Source: an uncultured Planctomycetia bacterium
Lineage (GTDB): Bacteria > Planctomycetota > Phycisphaerae > Phycisphaerales > SM1A02
Direction: 5' to 3'
Assembly (NCBI GenBank): GCA_937871505.1
Contig: CALMPF010000057.1
Location: 1 to 64,000, forward strand
DNA: 64,000 bases
The first letter of the stretch is position 1, and every line of letters starts with the position of its first letter. Both the position numbers and the translations under genes were made by a program. A model generated the notes under the pieces. The model made no database searches and was not told the origin of the DNA. It worked only from the letters and a program-made list of their open reading frames with translations. This document shows positions 53,946-63,305 of the stretch, in pieces.

Positions 53946-54695
53946 ATGAAGTCGCTTCAGCACGCTGCCTGCGCCGTCGATCTCGCCCGCCTCGGAACCG
54001 CCGCCTCCGGCCGTCGCCAGCTCCGGCGCGCCCGGATGACGCTCGCCGCCGCGGCGATCCTTGTGGGAGGCGCGGCCTTCGCCTCGCTCCGCGACGACGG
54101 CGCGCCGCAGCGGCCCCCTGCGGGAGAGCTCCCGCCGGGCGTCGACGCCGCCATGATGGAGAAGATGATCGCGGCCGGTTCGCCGGGTCCGCATCACGAG
54201 TGGATGGCGAAGTTCGTCGGCTCGTGGGACGTCGATGTCACGCACTGGATGGCTCCGGGAGCGCCGCCGAGCAGCTCGAAGGCGATCGCGGTCGCCGAGA
54301 TGCGCTTCGGCGGGCGCTTCCTCGTCGAGCGCGTCCGGGGCGACTTCGGCGGCGCGCCCTTCGAGGGCGAGGGGGTGCTCGGCTACGACAACGTCCTCGG
54401 GCACTTCGTCATGACCTGGCTGGACAACTTCAGCACCGGGATCGGAATCGGCGAGGGGAAGCTCTCCGACGATCGCAAGACCTTCACCTCGACGCTGAAG
54501 ATGTCCGATCCGATCACCGGAGGCGTGCAGGTCTCGCGGAGCGTGGAGACCTTCCCGACTCCGGACACCCGCCACATCGAGGCATTCGCCAAGGGCCCGG
54601 ATGGCGAGGAGTACAAGACGATGGTGCTGAGCTACGCTCGACGCGGTCGGGCGCCGGCCGCCGGGGCGGGCGGAGGAGCGAACTCAGGGGGCTGA
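53946..54695 (+). CDS. DUF1579 protein with N-terminal membrane anchor
   Basis: 249 residues. One hydrophobic segment near 34-50 (TLAAAAILVGGAAFASL) serves as signal or anchor. The DUF1579 domain covers about 80-230: HEWMAKFVGSWDVDVTHWM, AEMRFGGRFLVERVRGDFGG, LGYDNVLGHFVMTWLDNFST and FTSTLKMSDPITGGVQVS. The family is a lipocalin-like barrel of unknown ligand. A Gly/Ala-rich tail ends the protein. CAAGGAGA lies before the ATG. The same barrel type appears in the C-terminal half of the protein at 3305-4831. Confidence 0.87.
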   Translation: MKSLQHAACAVDLARLGTAASGRRQLRRARMTLAAAAILVGGAAFASLRDDGAPQRPPAGELPPGVDAAMMEKMIAAGSPGPHHEWMAKFVGSWDVDVTHWMAPGAPPSSSKAIAVAEMRFGGRFLVERVRGDFGGAPFEGEGVLGYDNVLGHFVMTWLDNFSTGIGIGEGKLSDDRKTFTSTLKMSDPITGGVQVSRSVETFPTPDTRHIEAFAKGPDGEEYKTMVLSYARRGRAPAAGAGGGANSGG

Positions 54696-54786
54696 ACATG
54701 CAGGCGCGCCGGTCCCGCCGCGCGCGAGCCGATCGGGCGCCTGGCGCGGCACGCGTCTCCGCGTGCCCGCCACGGCGCGCTCGCCG

Positions 54787-56292
54787 CTACTTCAGGCTCT
54801 CCTGAAGCGCGAGGACGGCGTAGATCGTGGTGAGCGGGGCGGAGCCCTCCATCCAGCGCTCGGCCGCGTTGATCCAGCTCCCGTCCTCGCGCTGATCGCG
54901 CACCAGCGCATCGACAAGGGCGGCGCGCCAGTTGATCGCGCGCGGGGGCGTCGGTCCGGCGTTGCCGGGTTCGGCGCCATCCGAAGCGCCGGTTCTCTCC
55001 GAGGAGATCGGTTCGATGGTCGGCTGCTGTGCGGCGTGCAGCGCCCGGGCCATCGCGTGGCGGTAGTAGTACAGCCCCTGGAGTCCCAGCCCCGGGTTCT
55101 CGTCGAAGGTCAGGTGACGCCGAATCCAGTCGTACGCGGCGCGGACGCGCACGTCATCGCGCGGAAGGCCCGCGTAGAGGAGGCTCTTGAAGCCCGCGTA
55201 GGTCATCGATCCGTAGCTGCGCAGGCTTCGGGCCGCTCCTTCGGGAATCAGCTCGCCAGAGCGCCCCTCGCCCGCCGCCTCGCTCGCGAAGCTCTCGCCT
55301 CCGTTCGCAGGGGTGTAGATGAAGCCGCCGTCGTCGGGGCCTGCCTGCGCCCATGCGGCCGCGTTGGTTGCGCGGAGATTCTGCGTCCGCGAGATGAACG
55401 TGACCGCGCGCTGGACGGCGGGGTCGTCCGGCGAGATCCCCGCGTCGTGAAGCGCGTCGAGCATCATCTGCGTGTTCGAGAGGTCCGGGCGGCCGTGGCG
55501 GCCGTAGCCCGCGCCGCCGTACCAGTCCTGCCGCGGCGAGAAACCTTCGCCGTCGTCCCACTGCGTCGAGCGCAGGAAGGCGACCGCGTCGCGGACCGCC
55601 TCGGCCGCCTCGATCCCGTCCACCGCGGCGAGCCCCATCACGATGCAGGAGTGGACGTAGGTCGCGATCGCCCCGCCTCCGTACTCTCCCTCCGGCCCGC
55701 GCGCTGCCAGCAGGAGGCGCACGCCTCGTCTCAGAGCCGGGTGCATCTCATCGCCGTCGCGCTGCGCCTGGGCGAAGGCCTTCACCGCGAGCGCGGTGAT
55801 CGCGACCGTCACCGGTTCGGGACGCTCGGGCTCGTCGGTCGGCGTGGCCGTGGCGTTCGCCATCCACGCCCCCGACGGCGCCTGCACGGACGCGAGGAAC
55901 GCGAGCCCGCGCTGCATCGCGGCCAGCGCCTTCTCGTGACGCTCGGCGTCGAGATGCACCAGCGGCGAGTGTTCGGCGGCGATGCGGTGGATCGCCGGAA
56001 TCGGCTGGACGATCTCGCGCGGCGGCGGGGGAGGATCGCTCTCCGTCACCCGTTCAAGCCGGATGCGCGGATCGACTGCGGGCGGCTCCGACTCCGCAGC
56101 GGCGGTGGGCCGCTCCGATGCAGCCGGCCTCTGCGAGGCCTCCAGCGCGCGGATCGGGACGAGGAGCAGCGCCGCCCCGACGAGCAGGCCGACCAGTCCC
56201 GTGCGGCCGCAGGCCCAGCGCGTCGACGCGCCGCGACGGAGAGGCGAGCCGCGCTGCGGCCGGGTCCACATCGGCTGGGTGCTGGTCCTCAT
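54787..56292 (-). CDS. prenyltransferase/squalene-cyclase repeat protein, exported
   Basis: 501 residues. An N-terminal hydrophobic segment (GLVGLLVGAALLLVPIRAL) is followed by a Pro-rich linker and an alpha/alpha barrel made of repeats with the QW-like phrase: RGLAFLASVQAPSGAWMA, RLLLAARGPEGEYGG, AVAFLRSTQWDDGEGF, AVTFISRTQNLRAT and ALVRDQREDGSWINAAERWM. Proteins like this are common in Planctomycetota; they lack the cyclase DCTAE or DXDD motif here, so enzymic activity is not supported. The start at 56292 lies only 5 bp from the start of the divergent glycosyltransferase gene; an internal ATG at 56271 is an alternative. Confidence 0.85.
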   Translation of the reverse strand: MRTSTQPMWTRPQRGSPLRRGASTRWACGRTGLVGLLVGAALLLVPIRALEASQRPAASERPTAAAESEPPAVDPRIRLERVTESDPPPPPREIVQPIPAIHRIAAEHSPLVHLDAERHEKALAAMQRGLAFLASVQAPSGAWMANATATPTDEPERPEPVTVAITALAVKAFAQAQRDGDEMHPALRRGVRLLLAARGPEGEYGGGAIATYVHSCIVMGLAAVDGIEAAEAVRDAVAFLRSTQWDDGEGFSPRQDWYGGAGYGRHGRPDLSNTQMMLDALHDAGISPDDPAVQRAVTFISRTQNLRATNAAAWAQAGPDDGGFIYTPANGGESFASEAAGEGRSGELIPEGAARSLRSYGSMTYAGFKSLLYAGLPRDDVRVRAAYDWIRRHLTFDENPGLGLQGLYYYRHAMARALHAAQQPTIEPISSERTGASDGAEPGNAGPTPPRAINWRAALVDALVRDQREDGSWINAAERWMEGSAPLTTIYAVLALQESLK

Positions 56293-56297
56293 GGACG

Positions 56298-57344
56298 ATG
56301 GTACGATCGCCGCGCGTGCGGATCGGCTTCATCCTCCCTGCGAACTACTGCGTTTCCGGGCCCGGGAATGGCGTGCGCGTGCAGGCGCTCTGCCAGGCCG
56401 CGGCGCTGCGCCGACTCGGCCATGATGTCCGCACGCTCGATCCGTGGACGCCGTACCAGCGCGGCTCGCTCGATGTCGTCCAGTTCTTCCTCGGCGGCGG
56501 CGCCAACCACGGCATCGAGCTGATGCGCAGCGCCGGGCTCGGCACGCTGGTCTTCGCCCCCATCATCGACTCGAACGAGCCCAACAGCCGCTATCGCTGG
56601 GCGGCGCGCCTCGGATCGGTGGTTCCCAAGGTCTTCACGGTCCCTTCGATCTTCCGCAGCCAGGCGACGGGATCGGATCTGGTGATCTGCCGTTCGCGCC
56701 ACGAGGAGCGCCGGCTCGTCGAGGGGCTCGGCGTGCCGAAGGAGCGGATCCGCATCGTCCTCAATGGCGTCGATCCACCTGCGCCCGGCGACCCGGGAGA
56801 GGCGATCCGCCTGCACCGCCTCCCGCCGGAGGGGTGGTTGCTCCACGTCGGCAAGTATGGCGACCCGCGAAAGAACGCGCTCGGCCTCATCGAGGCGGTC
56901 GGCCCGACGGGCCTTCCGCTCGTCATCGCCGGCAACGCCGAGGAGACGCCGTACAAGGCTCGGGTGATCGAGGCGGCGCGACGACATCCCAACGTGACGT
57001 TGCTCGGGGTCCAGCCCCCCGAACTGCTTCAGGCGCTCTACGCAGGGTGCCGCGTCTTCTGCCTTCCGAGCGTTCACGAAGGAACCGGTCTGGTGGCGCT
57101 CGAGGCCGCCGTCCACGGCGCCGCGGTGGTGATCACCCGGCATGGAGGTCCGCCGGACTACTTCGGCGATCTCGCGGAGTACGTCGATCCCGACGACGTT
57201 GCGGGCATCCGCCAGGCGATCCTCCGGTCGTGGGAGCGTCCGCGCGACGGGAAGCTCAGGGCGCATGTGCTCGAGAACCTCACCTGGGATCGTTCCGCGT
57301 CGGCGCTGCTCGATGCCTACGCGTCAGTTCGGCGCGCGGTGTGA
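56298..57344 (+). CDS. GT4-family glycosyltransferase
   Basis: 348 residues. RIGFILPANYCVSGPGNGVR opens the acceptor domain and LDVVQFFLGGGANHG follows. The donor domain shows WLLHVGKYGDPRKNALGLIE, LPLVIAGNAEETPY, VTLLGVQPPELLQALYAGC and the signature CLPSVHEGTGLVALEAAVHG with E-x7-E. GT4 enzymes retain anomeric configuration and build polysaccharides or glycolipids. The start may be ATG 56298 or GTG 56316. It is divergent from the prenyltransferase-repeat gene and has no other sugar genes beside it. Confidence 0.87.
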   Translation: MVRSPRVRIGFILPANYCVSGPGNGVRVQALCQAAALRRLGHDVRTLDPWTPYQRGSLDVVQFFLGGGANHGIELMRSAGLGTLVFAPIIDSNEPNSRYRWAARLGSVVPKVFTVPSIFRSQATGSDLVICRSRHEERRLVEGLGVPKERIRIVLNGVDPPAPGDPGEAIRLHRLPPEGWLLHVGKYGDPRKNALGLIEAVGPTGLPLVIAGNAEETPYKARVIEAARRHPNVTLLGVQPPELLQALYAGCRVFCLPSVHEGTGLVALEAAVHGAAVVITRHGGPPDYFGDLAEYVDPDDVAGIRQAILRSWERPRDGKLRAHVLENLTWDRSASALLDAYASVRRAV

Positions 57345-57389
57345 TCGGGGAGCGGGAGCGACGCTCTCGGTGGAATGTCTGGATTGGCG

Positions 57390-57510
57390 GACGGGGATCG
57401 CGGAACTGGGATCGCGGAACTGGGATCGCGGGACTGGGATCGCGGGACTGGGATCGCGGGACTGGGATCGTTGGACTGGGATCGCGGGACTGGGATCGTC
57501 GGACTGGGAG
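57390..57510. repeat. 14-bp tandem repeat, about eight copies
   Basis: Units of TGGGATCGCGGGAC with small variants (CGCGGAAC, CGTTGGAC, CGTCGGAC) follow one another with no spacer. The 14-bp length does not keep a reading frame. It starts about 50 bp after the glycosyltransferase stop, within the 464-bp gap to the RRM gene (57345-57808), in which I see no gene. It is not a CRISPR array because there are no unique spacers. Confidence 0.9.
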
Positions 57511-57808
57511 CGGCAGGACGGGTCCGCGCGTCGATGAGCCCCGCGCGAAGCGCCGGGCCCGCGTCCATCGGCCTCGATCGCCCGACCTCGCGCAGGGGGG
57601 TATTGGCGCCGGAGGCCGGGAGGTATACTCGTTTCCGGTCGCTCCCGGTGCTCGTTCATGCGTCGTGCGCGTGCTTCCCGGGAGCGATGGCCGCTCGCCG
57701 AACTCTCGGCGCGGCGGCTGACTCGAGGCCTCGCGCGGTCGCCGATGCAAGCGCTCCGTCAAGGGACGTTCGGCGCCGGGCGAGCAGACCCGTGAACGGG
57801 ATCTCCCC

Positions 57809-58381
57809 ATGAATCGGCTCTATGTCGGAAACATCCGCTACACGGCGGACGAGGCGTCGTTGCGCGCGCTCTTCGAGGCGTACGGGCCGGTTCAGGAGGT
57901 CTTCATCGGCATCGACCGCGAGACCGGCCGGTCGCGCGGCTTCGCGTTCGTCACGATGAGAGATGCGGAGGGAGCGCAGGCGGCGATCGCGGCGCTGGAC
58001 GGCAAGGAGGTTGACGGCCGCAACATCGTCGTCAACGCGGCCCAGCCCCGCGGGAGCGGAGGAGGCAGCGGCGGTCCGCCGGGCGAACGGCGAGGCGGGC
58101 CAGGCGGCGAGCGGCCTTCCGGCCCGCGCGGATCCGGCGGGGCTCCTCGTGGCCGCGTCGGCGAAGGCCGTGACGGACCGGTCTTTCGTCAGCCGCCATA
58201 CACCGGGCCGCCGCCGGAGAGCGGAGCCGGGCGCTCGTCGCGCGGCGGAAAGCCCGGGCGCGATCGCGAGTGGGAACGACCGCGCGAACAAGACCGCGAA
58301 CGGGCGCGGGAGAAGGAGCGCGAACAGGCGCGGGAGTGGGATCGCGGGCGCAATCGCCCCGATCGCGACGAAGAGTGGTAG
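57809..58381 (+). CDS. RRM-type RNA-binding protein
   Basis: 190 residues. One RNA recognition motif at 1-80 with both RNP motifs: LYVGNI (RNP2) and RSRGFAFVTM (RNP1), plus the usual ETGRSRGF and EVDGRNIVVNAAQPR. The rest is disordered: Gly/Pro/Arg runs then a highly charged Arg/Glu/Asp repeat tail (DREWERPREQDRERAREKE). Such proteins in bacteria bind single-stranded RNA, often in cold response, and the tail may promote condensation. The gene is convergent with dps, with 2 bp between stops. Confidence 0.93.
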   Translation: MNRLYVGNIRYTADEASLRALFEAYGPVQEVFIGIDRETGRSRGFAFVTMRDAEGAQAAIAALDGKEVDGRNIVVNAAQPRGSGGGSGGPPGERRGGPGGERPSGPRGSGGAPRGRVGEGRDGPVFRQPPYTGPPPESGAGRSSRGGKPGRDREWERPREQDRERAREKEREQAREWDRGRNRPDRDEEW

Positions 58382-58383
58382 CG

Positions 58384-59067
58384 CTAGATCCCGTTCGCGT
58401 GCTCCGCGACGAACCACGCCTGCTTCTCGTTGGTTCTGATCACCTGTCCGACGACGAGGTCGTTGGTGCCGTCGTCGCCGCGGTCCGCAGCGCTTCCGGC
58501 GACGCGGCGAGCGCCGCGGATGACGATCTCATGGGCATCGAGCAGGCGCTGGAGCTGTGCCGGAGCGGACTCGCGCCCCAGCGGCGGGCGCGGGATCGAC
58601 GTCGCCTCGGCGACGTCGTGCGGCATCGCGACGCTGACGCCGCCGAGCATGGCGATCCGTTCGGCGACGAGATCGACGATCTCGTCCTGCTGGCCGTAGT
58701 GCCTGTCGAAGAGCTCGTGAAGCTCCGTGAAGCTCATGCCCGAGACCTGCCAGTGGCACTTCCGGTAGAGATCGCGCAGCGCCATCGTGTCCGCGAGGAC
58801 CGAGTTGAGATCGGCGATCGATCCGGCGCACGTCGACGCGGGAAGCGCGATGGCGCGGGGGACGACGGCGCCGAAGGGCTGGATCTCGCCGGCGGAGCCG
58901 CCGCGCCGAAGCGCGAGGCCGCCAGAGCCCTGCGCTCGGCGCCCGGTCGCGGAGCCCTTGCCGGTCCGCGCGCCCGCGCCGGTGCCCGCTGCGCCGTTTC
59001 GTGAGGTGCCCTTCCGCGGCGGCGCCTTCCGCGCAGTCGATGAGCGTGTCGTGTTGCGTCGTGCCAT
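58384..59067 (-). CDS. dps: Dps-family ferritin-like DNA-protection protein
   Basis: 227 residues from the ATG at 59067. The ferritin-like four-helix domain starts near 80 with LADTMALRDLYRKCHWQVSG and FTELHELFDRHYGQQDEI, then VDLVAERIAMLGGVSVAMP; the His, Asp and Glu of the inter-subunit ferroxidase site are in place. About 55 Arg/Lys/Ser/Gly residues precede it, a likely DNA-binding tail. Dps stores iron oxidised by hydrogen peroxide and coats DNA in stress. It is convergent with the RRM gene and divergent from the gene at 59142. Confidence 0.93.
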   Translation of the reverse strand: MARRNTTRSSTARKAPPRKGTSRNGAAGTGAGARTGKGSATGRRAQGSGGLALRRGGSAGEIQPFGAVVPRAIALPASTCAGSIADLNSVLADTMALRDLYRKCHWQVSGMSFTELHELFDRHYGQQDEIVDLVAERIAMLGGVSVAMPHDVAEATSIPRPPLGRESAPAQLQRLLDAHEIVIRGARRVAGSAADRGDDGTNDLVVGQVIRTNEKQAWFVAEHANGI

Positions 59068-59141
59068 GAGGGCGGACTTTACGCGTCGCACCGTCACCGG
59101 GGCGCCGCAGCGCCGGAGCGCCGCGACTACGATGCGCTCCG

Positions 59142-59876
59142 ATGGCCCCCCAGAGCACCTCCCAGAGCGCCTCATCGACTCCGGGCGCCGCTGCGCCGCA
59201 TCTGTACGACGACGACGGTGACCGTCTGCTTCAGGCGGACGATCGAGCAGATCGCATCATCCTCCTGCCTGCGGGCGACCCGCGCAAGGCGACCTTCGAT
59301 CGCGATCGGATCAGGATCCAGTGGGGGCAGCATCTCCTCGCCGACCTGCTCGCGCGCCGCTACCGCACGCTCGTCTGCGGCGTGAACGCCGCCGACAACG
59401 CGCGGGGAGTGATCGCCCAGCTCGCGGAGCTGCTTCCGACCAGCCAGTGGAACGCGAAGTCGGTCACCGCGCACGCGGAGACCTTCGCTCGCTCGCTCGC
59501 CGGCGACGACCTCCTCGTGCTCAAGTACGACTTCGACGCGCTCGAGGTCCTCGCGCTGCTTCGGCCGCCGGGCCGCGACCACTTCACGCTCGAGGATCTC
59601 GCCCGCGGCTTCCGCAAGGTCGCCCAGATGGTCGAAGGTCGCCGCGATCGGCTGCCGGTCGCCTCGGTGAGCTTCCTTGGCGCGAAGTCGAACCGTCTCG
59701 TCGGCCACGCCGGCGGCGAGCCGACCTTGGAGAGCGTCGCCCGGACGATGCACGAGGCGGGCTTCCGAGGCGATCTCTACCCGCCGCTCTCGATGTGGCA
59801 GGTGGCGCCCACGGGCGTCTTCGCCAGCTACCCCTTCCCGCGCGGCCTCGAGGAGATGCGCCAGGGCGGCTTCTGA
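59142..59876 (+). CDS. conserved-looking protein of unknown function
   Basis: 244 residues with a normal folded composition: RIILLPAGDPRKATFDRDRI, LLARRYRTLVCGVNAADNAR, AKSVTAHAETFARSLAGDDL, LVLKYDFDALEVLALLRPPG and LPVASVSFLGAKSNRLVGHA. No signal, no membrane helix. It alternates strands and helices and could be a Rossmann-like domain. I do not recognise the family. It is divergent from dps with 74 bp between, so it might respond to the same stress signals; that is only positional. Confidence 0.75.
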   Translation: MAPQSTSQSASSTPGAAAPHLYDDDGDRLLQADDRADRIILLPAGDPRKATFDRDRIRIQWGQHLLADLLARRYRTLVCGVNAADNARGVIAQLAELLPTSQWNAKSVTAHAETFARSLAGDDLLVLKYDFDALEVLALLRPPGRDHFTLEDLARGFRKVAQMVEGRRDRLPVASVSFLGAKSNRLVGHAGGEPTLESVARTMHEAGFRGDLYPPLSMWQVAPTGVFASYPFPRGLEEMRQGGF

Positions 59877-60168
59877 CGGAGGCCGGGGCGATCGGCGACC
59901 GCGATCGGTCGCGCGCCCGCCGCGATCGACGGCGGCGGAGATCCGACCGCGCGCGCTCACTCGGGTTCGGCGGCCGGTGGACTTCGAGGAACTCCCGCGG
60001 CGTATCCTCCCGGCCGTCGCGCGTGTTCCGGCTGGGGGCCTCGGGTGACCCTTCGGATCGCGGGCGCTGACGTTCATCCGCGGGCACTCCCGCCGGGCCG
60101 CGAGGGTCCGGTGGCGGGCGGAGGGCCGGCGGTCCGTGTCAGTTCCTCGAAGAGTCGCCTCCTCCACG

Positions 60169-61884
60169 ATGCCCTTCCTCGAAGTCAAGACGCCCCAGGG
60201 TCTCAAGCGATTCGATCTCTCGGAGTCCGCCGTCACCGTCGGTCGGCATCCCGAGAACACGCTTCACCCGGACGACGACCTGCTGTCTCGCCGCCACTGC
60301 GTCGTCGAGGCGTACGGCGACGGCTTCCGGGTGCGCGATCTCGGCTCGCGGAACGGAACGAAGGTCAACAGCCTCCGCGTGACGGAGGAACTGCTCTTCA
60401 ACGGCGACGTGATCGTCGCCGGCCAGACGGAGATGAACTTCGTCGATCCGGAGCAGCGCACGGTCGGTCGGCGGCGGGACACCCCCGACTACGCCGAGGC
60501 GGCGCTCGTCCAGTCCCGGGCGGCGGTGCAGTCTCCGACGATCGATGTCGATACGTTCGAGCCGCTCGAGAACGTGCAGACGAGCTACGAGAAGCGTCTC
60601 CGCGACGTCATCGACTCCTCGCCCGACCGCACCTTCGAGGAAGCGGACATCGCGCTGGTCGACAACCGCGGGGTCACCGTCCACCAGGCGACGGCCCAGG
60701 GGCTCTCCGACGGCAGCGGCGATGACGTGGGAGAGTCGATCCGGGCCTTCCGGCTGCTGCTGCTCGCGGCGTTCCGCGCGCGGGCGACCGACCTGCACCT
60801 CGAGCCGCGGACGGACCGCGCCGTGATCCGGATGCGCGTCGACGGCTTCATGATCAGCGCCGTCGAGCTTTCGACGCCGATCTTCAAGAGGATCGTCGGG
60901 ATGGTGAAGATCCTCTGCCAGATCGACACCACGCAGAAGAACGCCGTCCAGGACGGGCATTTCTCCGTCTCGGTGAAGGGGCGCCGCGTCGACTACCGCG
61001 TCAGCCTCACCCCGGCGGTGCACGGCCAGAAGATGGTCGTGCGCGTGCTTGATTCGTCCAACGCGCCCAGCCGCCTCCACGAACTCGGTCTGCTGCCGTG
61101 GATGTACGACAAGCTCCGCTCGATCGCGACCAAGGATGCGGGCATGCTGCTCGCCTGCGGGCCGACCGGCAGCGGCAAGACCACCACGCTCTACTCCTGC
61201 CTGCGCGAGATCGATGTCGAGCAGCGCAACGCGATCACCATCGAGGATCCGGTCGAGTACTTCCTCGAGGGCTGCACCCAGATTCCCATCGACCACAAGA
61301 TCGGCAACACATTCGGGACGATCCTCCGCTCGGTGCTCCGGCAGGATCCCGACGTGATCTTCGTCGGCGAGATCCGGGACATCGAGACCGCGACGGTCGC
61401 GATGCAGGCGGCGATGACCGGTCATCTCGTCTACTCGACGGTGCACGCGAAGGACTCCATCGGCGCGATCTTCAGGCTGCTCGATCTGGGCGTCGAGGCG
61501 TATCTGGTCGCCAACGCGCTGAATCTCATCCTCGCGCAGCGCCTCGTGCGGCTGATCTGCGAGACGTGCCGCAAGCCGGTCCGCCCGACCCCGGCGCAGA
61601 ACATGCGGATGGGGAAGGTCCTCGACGGAGTGCCGCGGATCTTCGTTCCGGTCGGGTGCAAGCACTGCCTCGGCACCGGTTTCCACGGCCGCCGGGCGCT
61701 CTTCGAGATGCTCGAGTTCAGCGACGCGATGCGCGACATCGTGCTCAAGACGCCGACGATCGCTGCGATCCGCGAGGTGTGCCACTCGGGGCTCTTCACC
61801 TCGCTGGCGACCTACGGCTACACCCTGGTGGCCCAGGGAATCACCAGCATCGAGGAAGTCGACCGGGTGGCGACGTCGGAGTGA
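60169..61884 (+). CDS. FHA domain fused to a GspE/PilB-type secretion ATPase
   Basis: 571 residues. Residues 1-90 form an FHA domain, which binds phosphothreonine: VTVGRHPEN, DLLSRRHCVVE and DLGSRNGTKVN hold the conserved Gly-Arg, Ser-His and Asn residues. The rest is a type II secretion/type IV pilus ATPase: ARATDLHLEPRTDRAVIRM, Walker A ACGPTGSGKTTTL near 330, ITIEDPVEYF (Asp box), DPDVIFVGEIRDIETA (Walker B, about 393-408), MTGHLVYSTVHAKD (His box) and a tetra-Cys zinc site (CETC near 464, CKHC near 497). The usual GspE N-terminal domains are replaced by the FHA. No other secretion or pilus gene is nearby. Confidence 0.93.
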   Translation: MPFLEVKTPQGLKRFDLSESAVTVGRHPENTLHPDDDLLSRRHCVVEAYGDGFRVRDLGSRNGTKVNSLRVTEELLFNGDVIVAGQTEMNFVDPEQRTVGRRRDTPDYAEAALVQSRAAVQSPTIDVDTFEPLENVQTSYEKRLRDVIDSSPDRTFEEADIALVDNRGVTVHQATAQGLSDGSGDDVGESIRAFRLLLLAAFRARATDLHLEPRTDRAVIRMRVDGFMISAVELSTPIFKRIVGMVKILCQIDTTQKNAVQDGHFSVSVKGRRVDYRVSLTPAVHGQKMVVRVLDSSNAPSRLHELGLLPWMYDKLRSIATKDAGMLLACGPTGSGKTTTLYSCLREIDVEQRNAITIEDPVEYFLEGCTQIPIDHKIGNTFGTILRSVLRQDPDVIFVGEIRDIETATVAMQAAMTGHLVYSTVHAKDSIGAIFRLLDLGVEAYLVANALNLILAQRLVRLICETCRKPVRPTPAQNMRMGKVLDGVPRIFVPVGCKHCLGTGFHGRRALFEMLEFSDAMRDIVLKTPTIAAIREVCHSGLFTSLATYGYTLVAQGITSIEEVDRVATSE

Positions 61885-62265
61885 GTTGCGTGCGCACGGG
61901 GTGCGCTGCGCAGCTCGATGCGGCGGTGCGACCGGCCGGCCGCGCAGGCGCCGCGGGCGACGAAGCCCCTGGCTCACGATCTCTCAGAGGCTCACGGCGC
62001 GCTCCGGCGCAGCCTCCGCGCCGAGCGGGCACGCTTGCCGCGCCGCCGGCACTGGCCGAGCTGGAACGGTCCGAGCTGGAACTGGCCGAACCGGATCAGG
62101 CCGAGCGGGATCTGGCTCCGCCGGGCTGGCAGCGCCGACGCGTGGCTCCCACCCGGCGCGCGGGACCGCAGCGTTCCAAGGCTCCGTCGCCGTCGGCGCC
62201 GGCGTGCGTCCGCCGCGCGGACGATCTCCCTGCACTCGCCGATCCGCCGCCGCCTCGACCGTCGC
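61885..62265. other. convergent intergenic region, no gene
   Basis: 381 bp between the ATPase and superoxide dismutase genes, which converge. Around 62055-62115 there are loose repeats of GGCCGAGCTGGAAC and GTCCGAGCTGGAAC. No terminator with a T-run is visible. Confidence 0.5.
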
Positions 62266-62922
62266 TCAGCGCGCGCTCAGCGCCGCGTGATGGCGCTTTT
62301 CGACGGCAGGCCAGTTGACGACGTTCCACCACGCCGCGACGTAGTCGGGCCTCCGGTTCTGATAGTGGAGGTAGTAGGCGTGCTCCCAGACATCCAGGCC
62401 GAGGATCGGGGTCCCCGGGCAGTCGACGACGCCCTTCATCAGCGGGTTGTCCTGGTTGGGAGTCGAGCAGACGCAGAGCGTCGCGTCGGGCTTGACGCAG
62501 AGCCACGCCCAGCCCGAGCCGAAGCGCGACGCGGCCGCCGCGGCGAAGGTCTCCTTGAACTTCTCGATCCCCCCGAGGTCGCGCTCGATCGCCGCGGCGA
62601 GCTCGCCGCCCGGTGCGCCGCCGCCGCCGCCGTTGGCGGAGGAGTGGTTCGGCGCCATGATCTCCCAGAAGAGCGTGTGGTTGTAGTGACCGCCGCCGTT
62701 GTTCCGCACCGCGGTGCGGACGGCCTCGGGAACCGAGGCGATCCCGACGCAGATCGCCTCGATCGACTTGTCGGCCCACTCCGGATGCGCTTCGAGCGCC
62801 TTGTTCAGGTTGTTGACGTATGCCGCGTGGTGCTTCGTCCGGTGGATGTTCATCGTCCTGGCATCGATGAAGGGCTCCAGGGCGTTCTCGGGATACGGCA
62901 GCTCGGGAAGCGTGAAGGGCAT
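62266..62922 (-). CDS. sodA: iron/manganese superoxide dismutase
   Basis: 218 residues. Converts superoxide to oxygen and peroxide. The four metal ligands are present: His in [19 protein letters not shown], His in [13 protein letters not shown], and Asp and His in [29 protein letters not shown] and WWNVVNW are conserved. Metal choice (Fe or Mn) cannot be fixed by eye. A Gly-rich loop ([17 protein letters not shown]) is somewhat longer than usual. AGGAA lies nine bases before the ATG. No signal peptide, so cytoplasmic. Confidence 0.96.
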   Translation of the reverse strand: MPFTLPELPYPENALEPFIDARTMNIHRTKHHAAYVNNLNKALEAHPEWADKSIEAICVGIASVPEAVRTAVRNNGGGHYNHTLFWEIMAPNHSSANGGGGGAPGGELAAAIERDLGGIEKFKETFAAAAASRFGSGWAWLCVKPDATLCVCSTPNQDNPLMKGVVDCPGTPILGLDVWEHAYYLHYQNRRPDYVAAWWNVVNWPAVEKRHHAALSAR

Positions 62923-62943
62923 GGTGGCTGTTCCTGTCGGGGC

Positions 62944-62988
62944 GAGGCCCGGGGGAGAGACCCGGGGGAGAGACCCGGGGGAGAGAGA
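62944..62988. repeat. 14-bp tandem repeat upstream of sod
   Basis: Three units of GGGGGAGAGACCC just before the sod ribosome site on its 5' side. It lies in the 383-bp gene-free stretch between sod and thiE (62923-63305) and would be in or near the sod promoter, where copy-number change could affect spacing. No other element is seen in that stretch. Confidence 0.7.
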
Positions 62989-63305
62989 GGTCCACTCGGA
63001 TCTCAGGCCGCCCCGCTCGCGGGCTCGTGCAGCGCGGGCCGGTCACCGACGGCTGGGATCGGGTGCCTTCTGAGTGGGGGAGTGGAGAGAGAACCCCAGT
63101 GTAAGGGGCGCGCGCCGTCGAGGCGGCGTCGCCCTTCGCCGGGGAGTTGCGACCGCGGTGAAGCCTCCGTCGCGGTCGTGCTCCGCCCTCCCTCGGAGCG
63201 CGGGGCGTGGAGGGGACCGCCTGCGCACCGGGCCGATCCGGAGCGCTCCGTCGGCCCGCCGGTCGCGGACCGGAGGATCGCCCCCTGTCGTCGCCCGAGC
63301 CCTGC

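Noticed and set aside
57390-57510. Possible CRISPR array
   Set aside because: The 14-bp units are contiguous and have no unique spacers, and no cas gene is present.
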